DNA from: Pseudomonas sp. LS44
GTDB lineage: Bacteria > Pseudomonadota > Gammaproteobacteria > Pseudomonadales > Pseudomonadaceae
Direction: 5' to 3'
DNA: 64,000 nt
Assembly: GCF_024730785.1 (NCBI RefSeq)
Contig: NZ_CP102830.1
Coordinates: 2,976,001-3,040,000 of the forward strand
This document shows positions 1 to 9,047 of the stretch, piece after piece. Below the pieces are notes generated by a model. That model made no database searches. It saw nothing but the letters and a program-made list of their open reading frames with translations, and had not been told where the DNA came from. Positions within the stretch are counted from its first letter, which is position 1. Each line of letters begins with the position of its first letter. The position numbers were made by a program, and so were the translations under genes.

Positions 1-1398
1 GTACAGCTTCCAGGCATCGGAGAGGTGGTACATGACGTTCAGCGACGGCAGCGGCTCGAGGTAGTTGACCTCGCGCTCGTAGCCCTTCAGGCGGTTGTGC
101 CAGGTGGTGCGCACCCGCTCGTAGCGCAGCCCCGGGGTGACCGTCCAGCGGCCGACGTCGATACGGTCATCGATGTACACCGAATGCGCTTCGGTGCCGC
201 CGGTGTTGTCGGCGGTCTCGGTGAATGGCGTGGTGTACGGCGTGCCGCTGGCGCGCTTGTACACCGCGCTGCTCTTGGTCTGCTCGTGCATGCCCTCGTC
301 GACGTAGCGGTAGCCGACGCCAACCTCATGGGCGACTTCGCCCCACAGGAACAGCTGCGAGTAGCGCGGCTCGATGCCGAACACGTGGTAGTTGCGCGGG
401 TAGGACATCAGCTGGTCATTGACCGCGCTGCGCTCGGTGACGATATTGCTGCCTCGGTAGCTCTCGTAATAGTACGAGCCCAGCTCGAAGGTGCGGTTGG
501 CGTCCGGGGTACGGGTGTATTTGAAGGAGAAGTCCTTGCGCTCGCCTTCGAAGCTGTCGTACGAGCGCACCGACTGGTAAGGATCGTCGTCGAATTGTGC
601 GGCATTCAGGCCGCCAGGCATGTCGGCGTCGGCGCGGTAGTAGTGCAGGCTGGTCGCCAGCTCGTCGATCTCGCTGAGGGCAAACTTGTTCTTCAGCATG
701 AAATCGTCGACCAGTGTGCCGTCGTTGTCGTCACGGTAGCCGGCGCCGCGAATGCCGGAATAGAGCAGCGCCGCGCCCATGCCGTTGTCGGCGGTGCCGC
801 CGAGGAACGCGCTTGTCTGGGTCTTGAAGCCGCCGTGCCCGGCCACTTCGGTACCGATGTTGACGTTGCCAGCCTGGGTCTCGGGGATCTCGCGGGTCAC
901 GAAGTTGATGATGCCACCGACGTTCTGCGGGCCGTAGCGCACTGCCCCGCCGCCACGCACCACGTCGATCTTCTCCAGGTTGCCGACCGCCACCGGGGCC
1001 AGCGACAGCTGCGGCTGGCCGTAGGGCGCGAAGGCCATCGGCACGCCGTCGATGAGGATGGTCGAACGCGGAGACAGGCGCGCGGTGAGGCCGCGGGCGC
1101 CGACGTTGAGGGCCAGGTCGCTGCCGCCGGTGCCGTTGCTTTCCTGCACCTGCAGGCCGGGTACCCGGCGCAGCAGTTCGCGGACCTGCTTGGCGCCGCT
1201 TTCCTCGATGGTCTGCTGACTGACCACGCTACGCGCGCCCGGGTGGTTCTTGACGTCCTCATCGGTCGCCTCGCCCAACCAGTCGCCGACCACCTCGACG
1301 TTGCCCAGTTCGAGTTCCTCGGCCGCGACCGAAGTGATGGCGCCCAGCGCCAGCGCGACGCCCAGAGCCAGGCGCGAAGGCATTCCGACAGACTGCAT
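1..1398 (-). CDS. TonB-dependent outer-membrane receptor, FecA-like (partial, C-terminus beyond window)
   Basis: The gene runs off the left edge, so only the first 466 codons are present. It starts with a signal peptide (residues 1-25, cleavage near SVAAEE), then a plug domain (about 45-165) with the typical run VVSQQTIEESGAKQVRELLRR, split here as VVSQQTIEESG and AKQVRELLRRVPG, followed by LIDGVP and VVRGGGAVRYGPQNVGG. Beta-barrel strands follow, with aromatic-rich segments such as YPRNYHVFGIEPRYSQ. The family imports siderophores, metals or other large substrates across the outer membrane using TonB energy. The overall pattern resembles ferric-citrate FecA receptors, but the substrate cannot be told from sequence. 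I saw no clear Fur box upstream. No sigma/anti-sigma pair is adjacent, and no N-terminal signalling extension is apparent. Confidence 0.9.
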   Translation of the reverse strand, partial: MQSVGMPSRLALGVALALGAITSVAAEELELGNVEVVGDWLGEATDEDVKNHPGARSVVSQQTIEESGAKQVRELLRRVPGLQVQESNGTGGSDLALNVGARGLTARLSPRSTILIDGVPMAFAPYGQPQLSLAPVAVGNLEKIDVVRGGGAVRYGPQNVGGIINFVTREIPETQAGNVNIGTEVAGHGGFKTQTSAFLGGTADNGMGAALLYSGIRGAGYRDDNDGTLVDDFMLKNKFALSEIDELATSLHYYRADADMPGGLNAAQFDDDPYQSVRSYDSFEGERKDFSFKYTRTPDANRTFELGSYYYESYRGSNIVTERSAVNDQLMSYPRNYHVFGIEPRYSQLFLWGEVAHEVGVGYRYVDEGMHEQTKSSAVYKRASGTPYTTPFTETADNTGGTEAHSVYIDDRIDVGRWTVTPGLRYERVRTTWHNRLKGYEREVNYLEPLPSLNVMYHLSDAWKLY

Positions 1399-1514
1399 AA
1401 CGTGTCTTCCCCAATCCACGGCCTCGAGCGGCCGGTAAAAAGGGGCGCAAATTACGCGAAAGGCTTTCCGACGTAAATACGAGGAATTAGCCAATAGGAA
1501 TACTTTGGCGACTT

Positions 1515-1844
1515 TCAGACAGGCAGTTGCCCAAGTGCCCAGCGCAGCAGGAAGAAGATCAGCAAACCACCGAGAATGGTGCCCAGCAGATGGCGACTCA
1601 GCGCGGCGATGAGGATGGTCGCCAGACCGGCCAGCAGGAAGGCGTTGTCCAGCGACACCTGCAAGTGCTGGCCATCGGGCATGAACATGCCCGGCACCAC
1701 GATCGCCGTGAGCACGGCAGTCGGCACGTAGTGCAGGCCCTGACGCACCACCGGCGGGAAGCGCAAGTCCGGCCAGGCGAACAGGCTGTAGCGAATCGCG
1801 AAGGTGATCGCCGCCATGCCGAGAATCAGCCACCAGGTCTGCAT
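1515..1844 (-). CDS. azlD: AzlD-type branched-chain amino acid exporter subunit
   Basis: A 109-residue hydrophobic protein with about four predicted membrane segments (near 5-20, 38-54, 63-82, 86-103). AzlD is the small partner of AzlC; together they export branched-chain amino acids or analogues from the cytoplasm. The start [10 protein letters not shown] is chosen because its ATG shares one base with the AzlC stop (TGATG), the usual translational coupling of this pair. The length is normal for the family. The substrate is inferred from the family only. Confidence 0.88.
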   Translation of the reverse strand: MQTWWLILGMAAITFAIRYSLFAWPDLRFPPVVRQGLHYVPTAVLTAIVVPGMFMPDGQHLQVSLDNAFLLAGLATILIAALSRHLLGTILGGLLIFFLLRWALGQLPV

Positions 1845-2557
1845 CACACGCCCTCCTCTGCCTGCTGCCAGGCGGCGCGGCGTTCCAGCACGATACCCAC
1901 GGCGATGCCGGACAGCGCCGCCGCCATCAGCCCGAGCTTGTACGGCAGCTCGTTGCACAGCAGCACCACTGCGCCGGCGACCAATGCCGCGGCTATCTGC
2001 GGACGACTCTTGAGCATCGGCACGACGATGCCGATGAAGGTCGCCAGCATGGCGAAATCCAGGCCCCAGGCCGCCAGGTTCGGCACCGCTTGGCCGAACA
2101 GCACGCCCACCACGGTGCTCAGCTGCCAGTTGAGGTACATGGTCAGCGCCGCGCCGCAGTAGTACCAATGCTTGTGCGGCGACGCGTCACGTTCGGCGTA
2201 GCGGTGCTGGACCACGGCGAAGGCTTCGTCGGTCAGCCAGAACGCCAGCGGCATGCGCCAGCGCTTCGGCAGATGGCGCACGAAGGGTTGCAAGGTGGCG
2301 CTGTACAGCGCGTGGCGCAGGTTGACCACGAAGGTGGTGAGCAGCACCACGGCCACCCCGGCGCCGCCGCCGATCAGGGTGATGGCGATGAACTGCGCCG
2401 AACCGGCGAACACCAGCAGCGACATGCCCAGGGTCTGCCAAACCGACAGCCCGTAGCTGCTGGCCAGGGAGCCGAAGATGATGCCGAACGGGATCGCGCC
2501 GACCACCAATGGGACGATATCGCGCGCACCTTGCAGGAATTCGTGTTGACGGGACAT
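1844..2557 (-). CDS. azlC: AzlC-type branched-chain amino acid exporter subunit
   Basis: A 237-residue inner-membrane protein with the AzlC family pattern: [13 protein letters not shown] near the N-terminus, VFAGSAQF around 48-56, the conserved NLRHALYS segment (79-86) and FWLTDEAFA (106-114). It forms the large subunit of the two-component AzlCD exporter. A strong Shine-Dalgarno, AAGGAGGTG, lies just before the ATG. It is co-transcribed with azlD through a TGATG overlap. It lies downstream of the broken AraC gene, which could once have regulated it; that is inference from position only. Confidence 0.92.
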   Translation of the reverse strand: MSRQHEFLQGARDIVPLVVGAIPFGIIFGSLASSYGLSVWQTLGMSLLVFAGSAQFIAITLIGGGAGVAVVLLTTFVVNLRHALYSATLQPFVRHLPKRWRMPLAFWLTDEAFAVVQHRYAERDASPHKHWYYCGAALTMYLNWQLSTVVGVLFGQAVPNLAAWGLDFAMLATFIGIVVPMLKSRPQIAAALVAGAVVLLCNELPYKLGLMAAALSGIAVGIVLERRAAWQQAEEGV

Positions 2558-2654
2558 GCCACCTCCTTGAACGCCTGAGGTTAGCGCGCGGGTCGGAGAG
2601 CGTCTTGAACGATCTTGCTACTCGTCGGATGACTGCAGTGCGGCGTGATCCAGC

Positions 2655-3489
2655 CTAGCGGGTGCAGGCCTTGCGGTACTCGCCCGGCGCCACGCCATAG
2701 GCCTGCTTGAACTGGCGACTCAAGTGGCTCTGATCGGCGAAGCCCAGCTGTGCGGCGACGCCGATCGGCGCGCAACCGGCCTTGAGCAACAGCCGCGCCT
2801 GCTCCAGACGCCGTTGTTTGAGCCAGGCGTGCGGTGGCAGCCCGGTTGTAGCGCGGAACACGCGGGCGAAATGGAACGGCGACAGGTTCACCGCCGCCGC
2901 CAACTGCTCCAGCGACGGCGGCTCGGCCAACTGGCTGCTCAGCAGTTCCTTGGCCTGCGCCACCGCGCGCGGCTCGCGGCTCGCGGCCCGGTTCCAGCGC
3001 CAGCGGCAAACAGGCATGACGCTGGAACAGCAGCAGGATCGCTTCGCGCCACGCGGTCTGCTGCTGCAAGGCGCTGGCACCGCCATCCAGCAAGCGGTGC
3101 AGCGCAGCGAAGGCCACGTGCAATTTCGGGTCCTGCAGCACGCTGCTGGCGAATGACGGTAAGCCGCTGCGAGCGAATCCCAACTCGCCGAGCACGTCGC
3201 TGACCTGGGCGCTGTCCGGGTAAAACGCCCGGTAGCGCCAGCCCTGCTCATGCGCCTTGGAGCCGGTGTGCACCTCGTCCGGATTGATCAGCACCATGCT
3301 GCCGACCGGCGCCAGGTGATCGCTGCCGCGGTGGCGGAAACGCTGCGCGCCGTGCTCGATCACGGTGAACACATAGCCCTCGTGCACATGCGGGGCGAAG
3401 CGCTGCTCGACGTAATGTGCATGCAGCAACTCGACGCCCGGCAAGGCATCCGCCTGCCAGAAGTGGGTCTGTTCGCGAACCGCGCCCAT
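2655..3489 (-). pseudogene. AraC-family regulator disrupted by a 7-bp tandem duplication
   Basis: Two halves of one AraC-type regulator lie in different frames. The N-terminal cupin-like sensing domain (from MGAVREQTHFW, with HVHEGYVFTVIEHG and LINPDEVHTG) reads in one frame down to about 2980. The C-terminal double helix-turn-helix (LEQLAAAVNLSPFHFARVF, then GVAAQLGFADQSHLSRQFK) reads in another frame to the stop at 2655. Between them GCGGCTC is present twice in tandem (2969-2975 and 2976-2982). Removing one copy joins the halves exactly, giving LEPGREPRAVAQAKELL and a 275-residue protein of normal length. As written, the protein would lack DNA binding. It could be a real mutation, a slippery repeat or a sequencing error. 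The start lies 3 bp after the stop of the acetyltransferase gene, so both are probably in one transcript. Confidence 0.85.
2969..2982. repeat. 7-bp tandem duplication GCGGCTC x2 causing a frameshift
   Basis: GCGGCTC occurs twice head to tail and is followed by the partial copy GCGGCC. The added 7 bp (one more than two codons) shifts the AraC-type gene out of frame. Deletion of one copy restores a continuous reading frame through the DNA-binding domain. Confidence 0.85.
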
Positions 3490-3492
3490 GCC

Positions 3493-4062
3493 TCAGGCGC
3501 CGAAACGCGCCTCCAGGCCGGCCTTGACCTGCGGCCAGTCAGCGTCGGTGATGCTGTACATCACGGTATCGTCGAGGCGACCGTCGGCCAACCGCCGGTG
3601 GTTACGCAGCACGCCCTCACGTACTGCACCGAGCTTTTCGATGGCGCGCTGCGAGCGCAGGTTGCTGGCGGCGGTCTTCAGCTGCACGCGGACCATCCGC
3701 CAGCTTTCAAACGCGTGGCGCAGCATCAGATACTTGATCGTGGTGTTCAGCCCGGTGCCGTGCTGTTCGCGGTCCAGCCAGGTTGCGCCAATCTCGGCGG
3801 CCGGCAGATTGGTGATGAAATCGAAATAACGCGTCGTGCCGACCAGGCGCTCGCCGAGACGAATGCACAGCGGCAGGGCCAAATCGTTGCGCTGCTCATT
3901 CAAGGCCGCACGGTACCAGTCCAGGCGCAGCGGCCCGGCCATATAGGCCAGCTCGTCGCGGTTGGTCTCGGCCAGCGCCACCAATTCCGGAATATCGCTA
4001 TCGAGCATGGGTTCCAAGCGCAGTGCGCCACGCTGTAGTGCGACCAATTGCGGCTTGAACAT
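3493..4062 (-). CDS. GNAT-family N-acetyltransferase (RimJ/RimL type)
   Basis: A 189-residue cytoplasmic acetyltransferase using acetyl-CoA. Its layout is the RimJ/RimL-like one: an N-terminal LVALQRGALRLEPML strand, LVGTTRYFDF (about 93-102), the HGTGLNTTIKYLMLRHAFE region (120-138) corresponding to the acetyl-CoA binding loop, and ASNLRSQRAIEKLGAVREG (about 152-170), which is typical of the family. The substrate (protein N-terminus, amino acid or antibiotic) cannot be predicted. It lies 3 bp upstream of the broken AraC gene on the same strand. Confidence 0.88.
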   Translation of the reverse strand: MFKPQLVALQRGALRLEPMLDSDIPELVALAETNRDELAYMAGPLRLDWYRAALNEQRNDLALPLCIRLGERLVGTTRYFDFITNLPAAEIGATWLDREQHGTGLNTTIKYLMLRHAFESWRMVRVQLKTAASNLRSQRAIEKLGAVREGVLRNHRRLADGRLDDTVMYSITDADWPQVKAGLEARFGA

Positions 4063-4202
4063 GGGAAATCCTCATCGACGCCAAGCGACATTGTAACTGG
4101 CGAAACACTGTGGATGGGGGCTGCGACCTTAGTCGCGCCTGACTGGACTGTACTTTGATGCGACACTGTCAGAAGCCTTAGATTCCCGGCCAACCGCCGG
4201 AT

Positions 4203-4348
4203 TAACAGGCAGTTGAAAAACGTAGCGAGCGAAGGCTAGACAAGGCGAAGTCAGGCGAAAAAGCGCAGTTTACGAGCGGTAAATGAGCATTTTGAGCCTG
4301 ATTTCAACGCGGTATAGCCGAGCGCAGTAGTTTTTCAACGGCCTGTTA
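4203..4348 (-). mobile_element. MITE-like 146-bp repeat, copy 1
   Basis: A 146-bp element bounded by TA and near-perfect terminal inverted repeats (TAACAGGC[A/C]GTTGAAAAAC at each end, 19 bp with one mismatch). It carries no reading frame. Its reverse complement matches the copy at 7892-8037 with about five mismatches in 146 positions. TA at both ends is consistent with a TA target duplication, as in IS630/mariner-type MITEs; the family assignment is inference. It sits between the acetyltransferase start and the hybrid kinase start. The remaining 140 bp before it (4063-4202) shows no gene. Confidence 0.8.
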
Positions 4349-4420
4349 GGCTCTGCGCGCAGGTTGCAGAGCATCACGCACCGAGGGGTAATCCCCCGGT
4401 GCTTTCAACCCGGAGTACGC

Positions 4421-7400
4421 ATGTCCTTGTCCAGCGGACTGATCGCAGCAGTTGCGTTGATCTATATGGCCATCCTGTTCGCCATCGCCTTCTATGGCGA
4501 TCGTCGGCGTGCGCCGCTGCCGGCCTCGATGCGCGCCACGGTGTACAGCCTGTCGCTGGCGGTGTATTGCACCAGCTGGACGTTCTTCGGCGCCGTGGGC
4601 CAGTCCGCTGGCCAGCTCTGGTCATTCCTGCCGATCTATCTGGGCCCGATCCTGCTGCTGTTATTCGCACCCTGGGTGCTGCAGAAGATCGTGATGATCA
4701 GCAAGCAGGAGAACATCACCTCGATTGCCGACTTCATCGCCGCGCGCTACGGCAAGTCGCAGTCGTTGGCGGTGGTGGTGGCGCTGATCTGCCTGGTCGG
4801 CGTGCTGCCCTACATCGCCCTGCAGCTGAAGGGCATCGTCCTCGGCGTGAACCTGCTGACCGGCGCCGGCGCCGACTCCACCGGCACCCGCGCCCAGGAC
4901 ACGGCGCTGATCGTCTCGCTGATCCTGGCACTGTTCGCCATCCTCTTCGGTACCCGCAACCTGGATGTCACCGAGCACCACCGCGGCATGGTGTTGGCGA
5001 TTGCCTTCGAGTCGCTGGTCAAGCTACTGGCCTTTCTCGCCGTCGGCGCTTACATCACCTATGGCCTGTTCAACGGTTTCGGCGACCTGCTGAGCAAGGC
5101 CCAGAGCAGTACGGCCTTGGAAGGATTCTGGGCGGAGACGCTGAACTGGCCGGCGATGCTGGTGCAGACCGGCGTGGCGATGATGGCCATCGTCTGCCTG
5201 CCGCGACAGTTCCACGTCACCGTGGTGGAAAACATCGAACCCAAGGATCTGCGGGTGGCGCGCTGGGTATTCCCGCTCTACCTGCTGCTGGCGGCCTTGT
5301 TCGTGGTCCCCATCGCCCTGGCCGGGCAGATGCTGCTGCCGGCCGGGATCATTCCCGACTCCTTCGTCATCAGCCTGCCGCTGGCCGAGGCGCATCCGGC
5401 GCTGGCGCTGCTGGCTTTCATCGGCGGTGCGTCGGCGGCGACTGGCATGGTCATCGTCGAGGCGGTAGCGCTGTCGACCATGGTCTCCAACGACATGCTG
5501 CTGCCGCTGCTGCTGCGGCGCAAGAATGCCGAGCGGCCGTTCGAACTGTTCCGTCACTGGATGCTCTCGGTGCGCCGGGTAAGCATCGTGCTGATTCTGT
5601 TGCTCGCCTATGTCAGCTATCGGCTGCTCGGCTCCAACGCCAGCCTGGCGACCATCGGGCAGATCTCCTTTGCCGCGATCACCCAGCTCGCGCCCGCCAT
5701 GTTTGGTGCGCTGCTATGGAAACAGGCCAACCGCCGCGGCGTATTCGCCGGTCTGGCGATGGGTTCGCTGATGTGGTTCTACACCCTGGTGCTGCCGGTG
5801 ATCGCACGCGGTCTGGGCTGGTCGGTGGACAGTATTCCCGGCCTGGCGGTGCTGCTCTACCAGCCCATTGGCATTGATGTCGAGCCGCTGACCCGGGGCG
5901 TGGTGCTGTCGCTGGCCAGCAATTTCCTGCTGTTCGTGTGGGTTTCGTACTTCTCCCGCACGCGGGTCACCGAGCATTGGCAGGCCGGGCGTTTCATCGG
6001 CCAGTTCGCCGGCAGCAAACCCAGCAACCGCAGCCTGCTGGCGGTCCAGGTCGAAGACCTGCTGACCCTGGCCAGCCGCTTCGTCGGTGAGGAGCGCGCG
6101 CGGCAGAGTTTCCTGCGCTTCGCCTACCGCCAGGGCAAGGGCTTCAACCCCAGCCAGCCGGCCAATAGCGAATGGATCGTCCATACCGAGCACCTGCTGG
6201 CCGGCGTGCTCGGCGCCTCGTCGACCCGCGCGGTGGTCAAGGCGGCCATCGAGGGCCGCGAGATGCAGGTCGAGGATGTGGTGCGCATCGTCGACGAAGC
6301 CTCGGAAGTGCTGCAGTTCAACCGCGCCCTGCTGCAGGGAGCGATCGAGAACATCACCCAGGGCATCAGTGTGGTCGACCAGTCGCTGCGACTGGTGGCC
6401 TGGAACCGTCGCTATCTGGAACTGTTCGAATATCCGGACGACCTGATCAGCGTCGGCCGGCCGATCGCCGACATTATCCGCTACAACGCCGAGCGCGGCC
6501 TGTGCGGCCCAGGCGCAGTCGAGCAACACATCGACAAGCGCCTGTACTGGATGCGCCAGGGCAACGCCCACACCTCCGAGCGGCTGTTCCCCAACGGCCG
6601 GGTGATCGAGCTGATCGGCAACCCGATGCCCGGCGGCGGCTTCGTCATGAGCTTCACCGACATCACCGCCTTCCGCGAAGCCGAGCAAGCGCTCAAGGAC
6701 GCCAACGAGGGGCTGGAACAGCGGGTCGTCGAGCGCACCCAGGAGCTCTCGCAACTGAACCAGGAGTTGGGCGCCGCCAAGGGCGTCGCCGAGTCCGCCA
6801 ACCAGTCGAAAACCCGCTTCCTGGCTGCCGTCAGCCATGACCTGATGCAGCCGCTGAATGCCGCGCGACTGTTTTCCGCCGCCCTCGCCCACCAGCCTGA
6901 AGTGCTGCCGCGCGATGCACAGGAGTTGGTACGTCATCTGGACAGCTCGCTACGCTCGGCCGAAGACCTGATCAGTGACCTGCTGGACATCTCGCGCCTG
7001 GAAAATGGCCGCGTCACACCGGAGCGCATCGCCTTCCCGCTGAACAACCTGTTCGATGCCCTGGGCGCCGAGTTCAAGGTTCTCGCCCTGGAGCAAGGCA
7101 TAGATTTCCGGGTGCAAGGCAGCACGCTACGGGTCGACAGCGATATCAAGCTACTGCGCCGGGTGCTGCAGAACTTCCTCACCAACGCCTTCCGCTACGC
7201 CAAGGGCCATGTGCTGCTCGGCGTACGCCGGCAGGGCGAGCAGCTGCGCCTGGAGGTCTGGGACCGTGGCCCGGGGATTCCCGAGGACAAGCGCAAGGTG
7301 ATTTTCGAGGAGTTCAAACGCCTGGATAGCCACCAAACCCGCGCCGAAAAAGGCCTGGGGTTGGGCTTGGCCATCGCCGACGGGCTCTGTCGAGTGCTGG

Positions 7401-7894
7401 ACCATCAGCTGGAAGTCCGTTCATGGCCAGGCCAAGGCAGCGTATTCAGCGTCAGCGTGCCACTAGCCAAAAGCGCGGCACCGGCCAAGAGCGTGGTCGC
7501 CGAAATCAACGGCCAGGCACTCAGCGGCACCCAGGTGCTGTGCATCGACAACGAAGACAGCATCCTCACCGGTATGCACAGCCTACTCTCGCGCTGGGGC
7601 TGCCAGGTCTGGACGGCGCGCAACCGCCTGGAATGCGAGCACTTGCTCGACGAGGCGGTGCGTCCGCAAGTGGCGCTGGTCGACTATCACCTGGACGAAG
7701 GCGAAACCGGCACCGAGCTGATGGCCTGGCTGCGCACCCGCTTGGGCGAGCCGGTGCCGGGCGTGGTGATCAGTGCCGATGGGCGCCCGGAATTGATTGC
7801 CCAAGTGCACGCCGCCGGTCTCGACTACCTGGCCAAACCGGTCAAGCCGGCGGCCCTGCGCGCCCTGCTGAGCCGCCATCTGGCGTTGCGCTAA
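4421..7894 (+). CDS. Hybrid sensor histidine kinase with an N-terminal sodium/solute symporter-like domain
   Basis: A 1157-residue inner-membrane protein. Residues 1 to about 500 form a sodium:solute symporter-like domain with some 13 membrane segments. Then come a PAS region (about 645-755), a coiled coil with VVERTQELSQLNQELG, a HisKA domain with phospho-acceptor His806 in VSHDLMQPLN, an HATPase domain (NFLTNAFRY, WDRGPGIP, GLGLGLAIADGL), and a C-terminal receiver whose phosphorylated Asp is Asp1088 in ALVDYHLDEG. CbrA and the NahK/ErcS-like kinases of Pseudomonas share parts of this plan. The ligand is unknown; the symporter domain may sense or transport it. I start at MSLSSGLIAAV because hydrophobic sequence begins there. 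The gene lies between two inverted MITE-like repeats, and its TAA stop is formed by the first bases of the downstream copy, so the original C-terminus may have been slightly altered. Confidence 0.93.
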   Translation: MSLSSGLIAAVALIYMAILFAIAFYGDRRRAPLPASMRATVYSLSLAVYCTSWTFFGAVGQSAGQLWSFLPIYLGPILLLLFAPWVLQKIVMISKQENITSIADFIAARYGKSQSLAVVVALICLVGVLPYIALQLKGIVLGVNLLTGAGADSTGTRAQDTALIVSLILALFAILFGTRNLDVTEHHRGMVLAIAFESLVKLLAFLAVGAYITYGLFNGFGDLLSKAQSSTALEGFWAETLNWPAMLVQTGVAMMAIVCLPRQFHVTVVENIEPKDLRVARWVFPLYLLLAALFVVPIALAGQMLLPAGIIPDSFVISLPLAEAHPALALLAFIGGASAATGMVIVEAVALSTMVSNDMLLPLLLRRKNAERPFELFRHWMLSVRRVSIVLILLLAYVSYRLLGSNASLATIGQISFAAITQLAPAMFGALLWKQANRRGVFAGLAMGSLMWFYTLVLPVIARGLGWSVDSIPGLAVLLYQPIGIDVEPLTRGVVLSLASNFLLFVWVSYFSRTRVTEHWQAGRFIGQFAGSKPSNRSLLAVQVEDLLTLASRFVGEERARQSFLRFAYRQGKGFNPSQPANSEWIVHTEHLLAGVLGASSTRAVVKAAIEGREMQVEDVVRIVDEASEVLQFNRALLQGAIENITQGISVVDQSLRLVAWNRRYLELFEYPDDLISVGRPIADIIRYNAERGLCGPGAVEQHIDKRLYWMRQGNAHTSERLFPNGRVIELIGNPMPGGGFVMSFTDITAFREAEQALKDANEGLEQRVVERTQELSQLNQELGAAKGVAESANQSKTRFLAAVSHDLMQPLNAARLFSAALAHQPEVLPRDAQELVRHLDSSLRSAEDLISDLLDISRLENGRVTPERIAFPLNNLFDALGAEFKVLALEQGIDFRVQGSTLRVDSDIKLLRRVLQNFLTNAFRYAKGHVLLGVRRQGEQLRLEVWDRGPGIPEDKRKVIFEEFKRLDSHQTRAEKGLGLGLAIADGLCRVLDHQLEVRSWPGQGSVFSVSVPLAKSAAPAKSVVAEINGQALSGTQVLCIDNEDSILTGMHSLLSRWGCQVWTARNRLECEHLLDEAVRPQVALVDYHLDEGETGTELMAWLRTRLGEPVPGVVISADGRPELIAQVHAAGLDYLAKPVKPAALRALLSRHLALR

Positions 7895-8037
7895 CAGGCC
7901 GTTGAAAAACTACTGCGCTCGGCTATACCGCGTTGAAATCAGGCTCAAAATGCTCATTTACCACTCGTAAACTGCGCTTTTTCGCCTGATTGCGCCTTGT
8001 CTAGCCTTCGCTCGCTACGTTTTTCAACGGCCTGCTA
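7892..8037 (+). mobile_element. MITE-like 146-bp repeat, copy 2
   Basis: The same element as at 4203-4348 but in the opposite orientation, with ends TAACAGGCCGTTGAAAAAC and GTTTTTCAACGGCCTGCTA. The two copies have identical length and differ at about five positions, which points to recent or conserved spread. Its first three bases, TAA, are the stop codon of the hybrid kinase. It ends 16 bp before the stop codon of the convergent MerR gene. Confidence 0.82.
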
Positions 8038-8053
8038 AACGGCGCGCGGCAGG

Positions 8054-8869
8054 TTATGAAGGGCTGAGGAAACCGCGCAACACATCACCGACCCGCTCAC
8101 CCAATTCCACATCCGCCGCGGCGTGCAGCGCCTGCGCCAGTTCGCTGTCGACCACTTGCTCGACCAGCGGCCGCAGCTGCAGCAATTGCTCGTTAAGCGC
8201 TTGCAGCTGATCGACATGCGGCAAGCTGTTGCTCAGCAGCGGGTTAACTAGATGCTGAACGATCATCTGCACGATGCTACTGGCCACCGGCTGCAGACTC
8301 TGGCGGATCGAGGCGAACAGTTCGAGCAGCGTCGGCAGCGGAATCCCCACGCGATGCAACTCCACGCCAGCGGCAAACACCCGCGGGTTGAGGACGCGCA
8401 GGTGATCGCCGGCGAACTCCACCAGGCCCAGGCGCTGGGCCAGATCCAGGTTGTGATCGGTCAGCTCAGCGCCGAACAGCGCCTGTAATTCGGCGAACTC
8501 CAGGAGGGTCGGCTCGACCTGATTCCAGGCGCCGACGATAGCCTGCTCCAGACCCAATACCTGCGCCAGACCCTGGCCCTGCTCCCAGGCGGCGAGCAAC
8601 TCGCGAATGCTCGCCAGGCTATAGCCACGCTCGAGCAGTTGGCCGATCAGCCGCAAACGCGCCAGATGCGTTGCGTGGTACACGCCGATGCGGCCACGGC
8701 GCTCTGGGGGCGCCAGCAGGCCGCGATCCTGATAGGCACGCAAATTCCGCACGGTGGTACCCGCCGCGTCGGCCAGTTCATCGACACTGTATTCGCGCGC
8801 GGCAGCCACTTGTGCGGCGCTTGGCCCGCGGGCCAACAGGCGGCCGAGAAAGCTTGAGGAGTCGTTCAT
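8054..8869 (-). CDS. MerR-family transcriptional regulator
   Basis: A 271-residue DNA-binding protein. The winged helix-turn-helix lies near residues 25-90, with YSVDELADAAGTTVRNLRAY, DRGLLAPPERRGR and HLARLRLIGQLLERGYSL, all standard MerR features. The C-terminal 170 residues are mostly helical and contain no Cys pair for metal sensing, so an organic ligand is more likely than a metal. A longer upstream reading frame exists, but MNDSSSFLGRLLARGP is the likely start because the HTH follows at normal distance. It is divergent from the alpha/beta hydrolase gene with 178 bp between them, an arrangement often seen when a MerR protein controls the opposite promoter. Confidence 0.88.
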   Translation of the reverse strand: MNDSSSFLGRLLARGPSAAQVAAAREYSVDELADAAGTTVRNLRAYQDRGLLAPPERRGRIGVYHATHLARLRLIGQLLERGYSLASIRELLAAWEQGQGLAQVLGLEQAIVGAWNQVEPTLLEFAELQALFGAELTDHNLDLAQRLGLVEFAGDHLRVLNPRVFAAGVELHRVGIPLPTLLELFASIRQSLQPVASSIVQMIVQHLVNPLLSNSLPHVDQLQALNEQLLQLRPLVEQVVDSELAQALHAAADVELGERVGDVLRGFLSPS

Positions 8870-9047
8870 CGCCCGATCATAGCGGTCGCGGCAAGCCACC
8901 AACAACACACCGAGATTGAATGCCGAGACATTGAGTAGCTCGGTAACAGCGCTAGCGAGCGCGCATATTGCGACTGACCATTGGATAAGTTTCCGACCGC
9001 GGCCGAACTTGCCATCGTTTGATGTAACAATTGATCGGAGATGGTTT

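Noticed and set aside
25..1476. A 483-codon open frame on the plus strand
   Set aside because: It is antisense to the TonB-dependent receptor, has no family features, and reflects high GC on the opposite strand of a real gene.
1399..1514. Possible Fur or Zur box upstream of the TonB-dependent receptor
   Set aside because: No sequence close enough to either consensus was found.
3250..4038. A 262-codon plus-strand frame over the acetyltransferase
   Set aside because: It is a shadow; the minus-strand GNAT protein has clear family motifs.
5714..6937. A 407-codon open frame on the minus strand
   Set aside because: It lies antisense inside the hybrid kinase coding sequence and has no recognisable domain.
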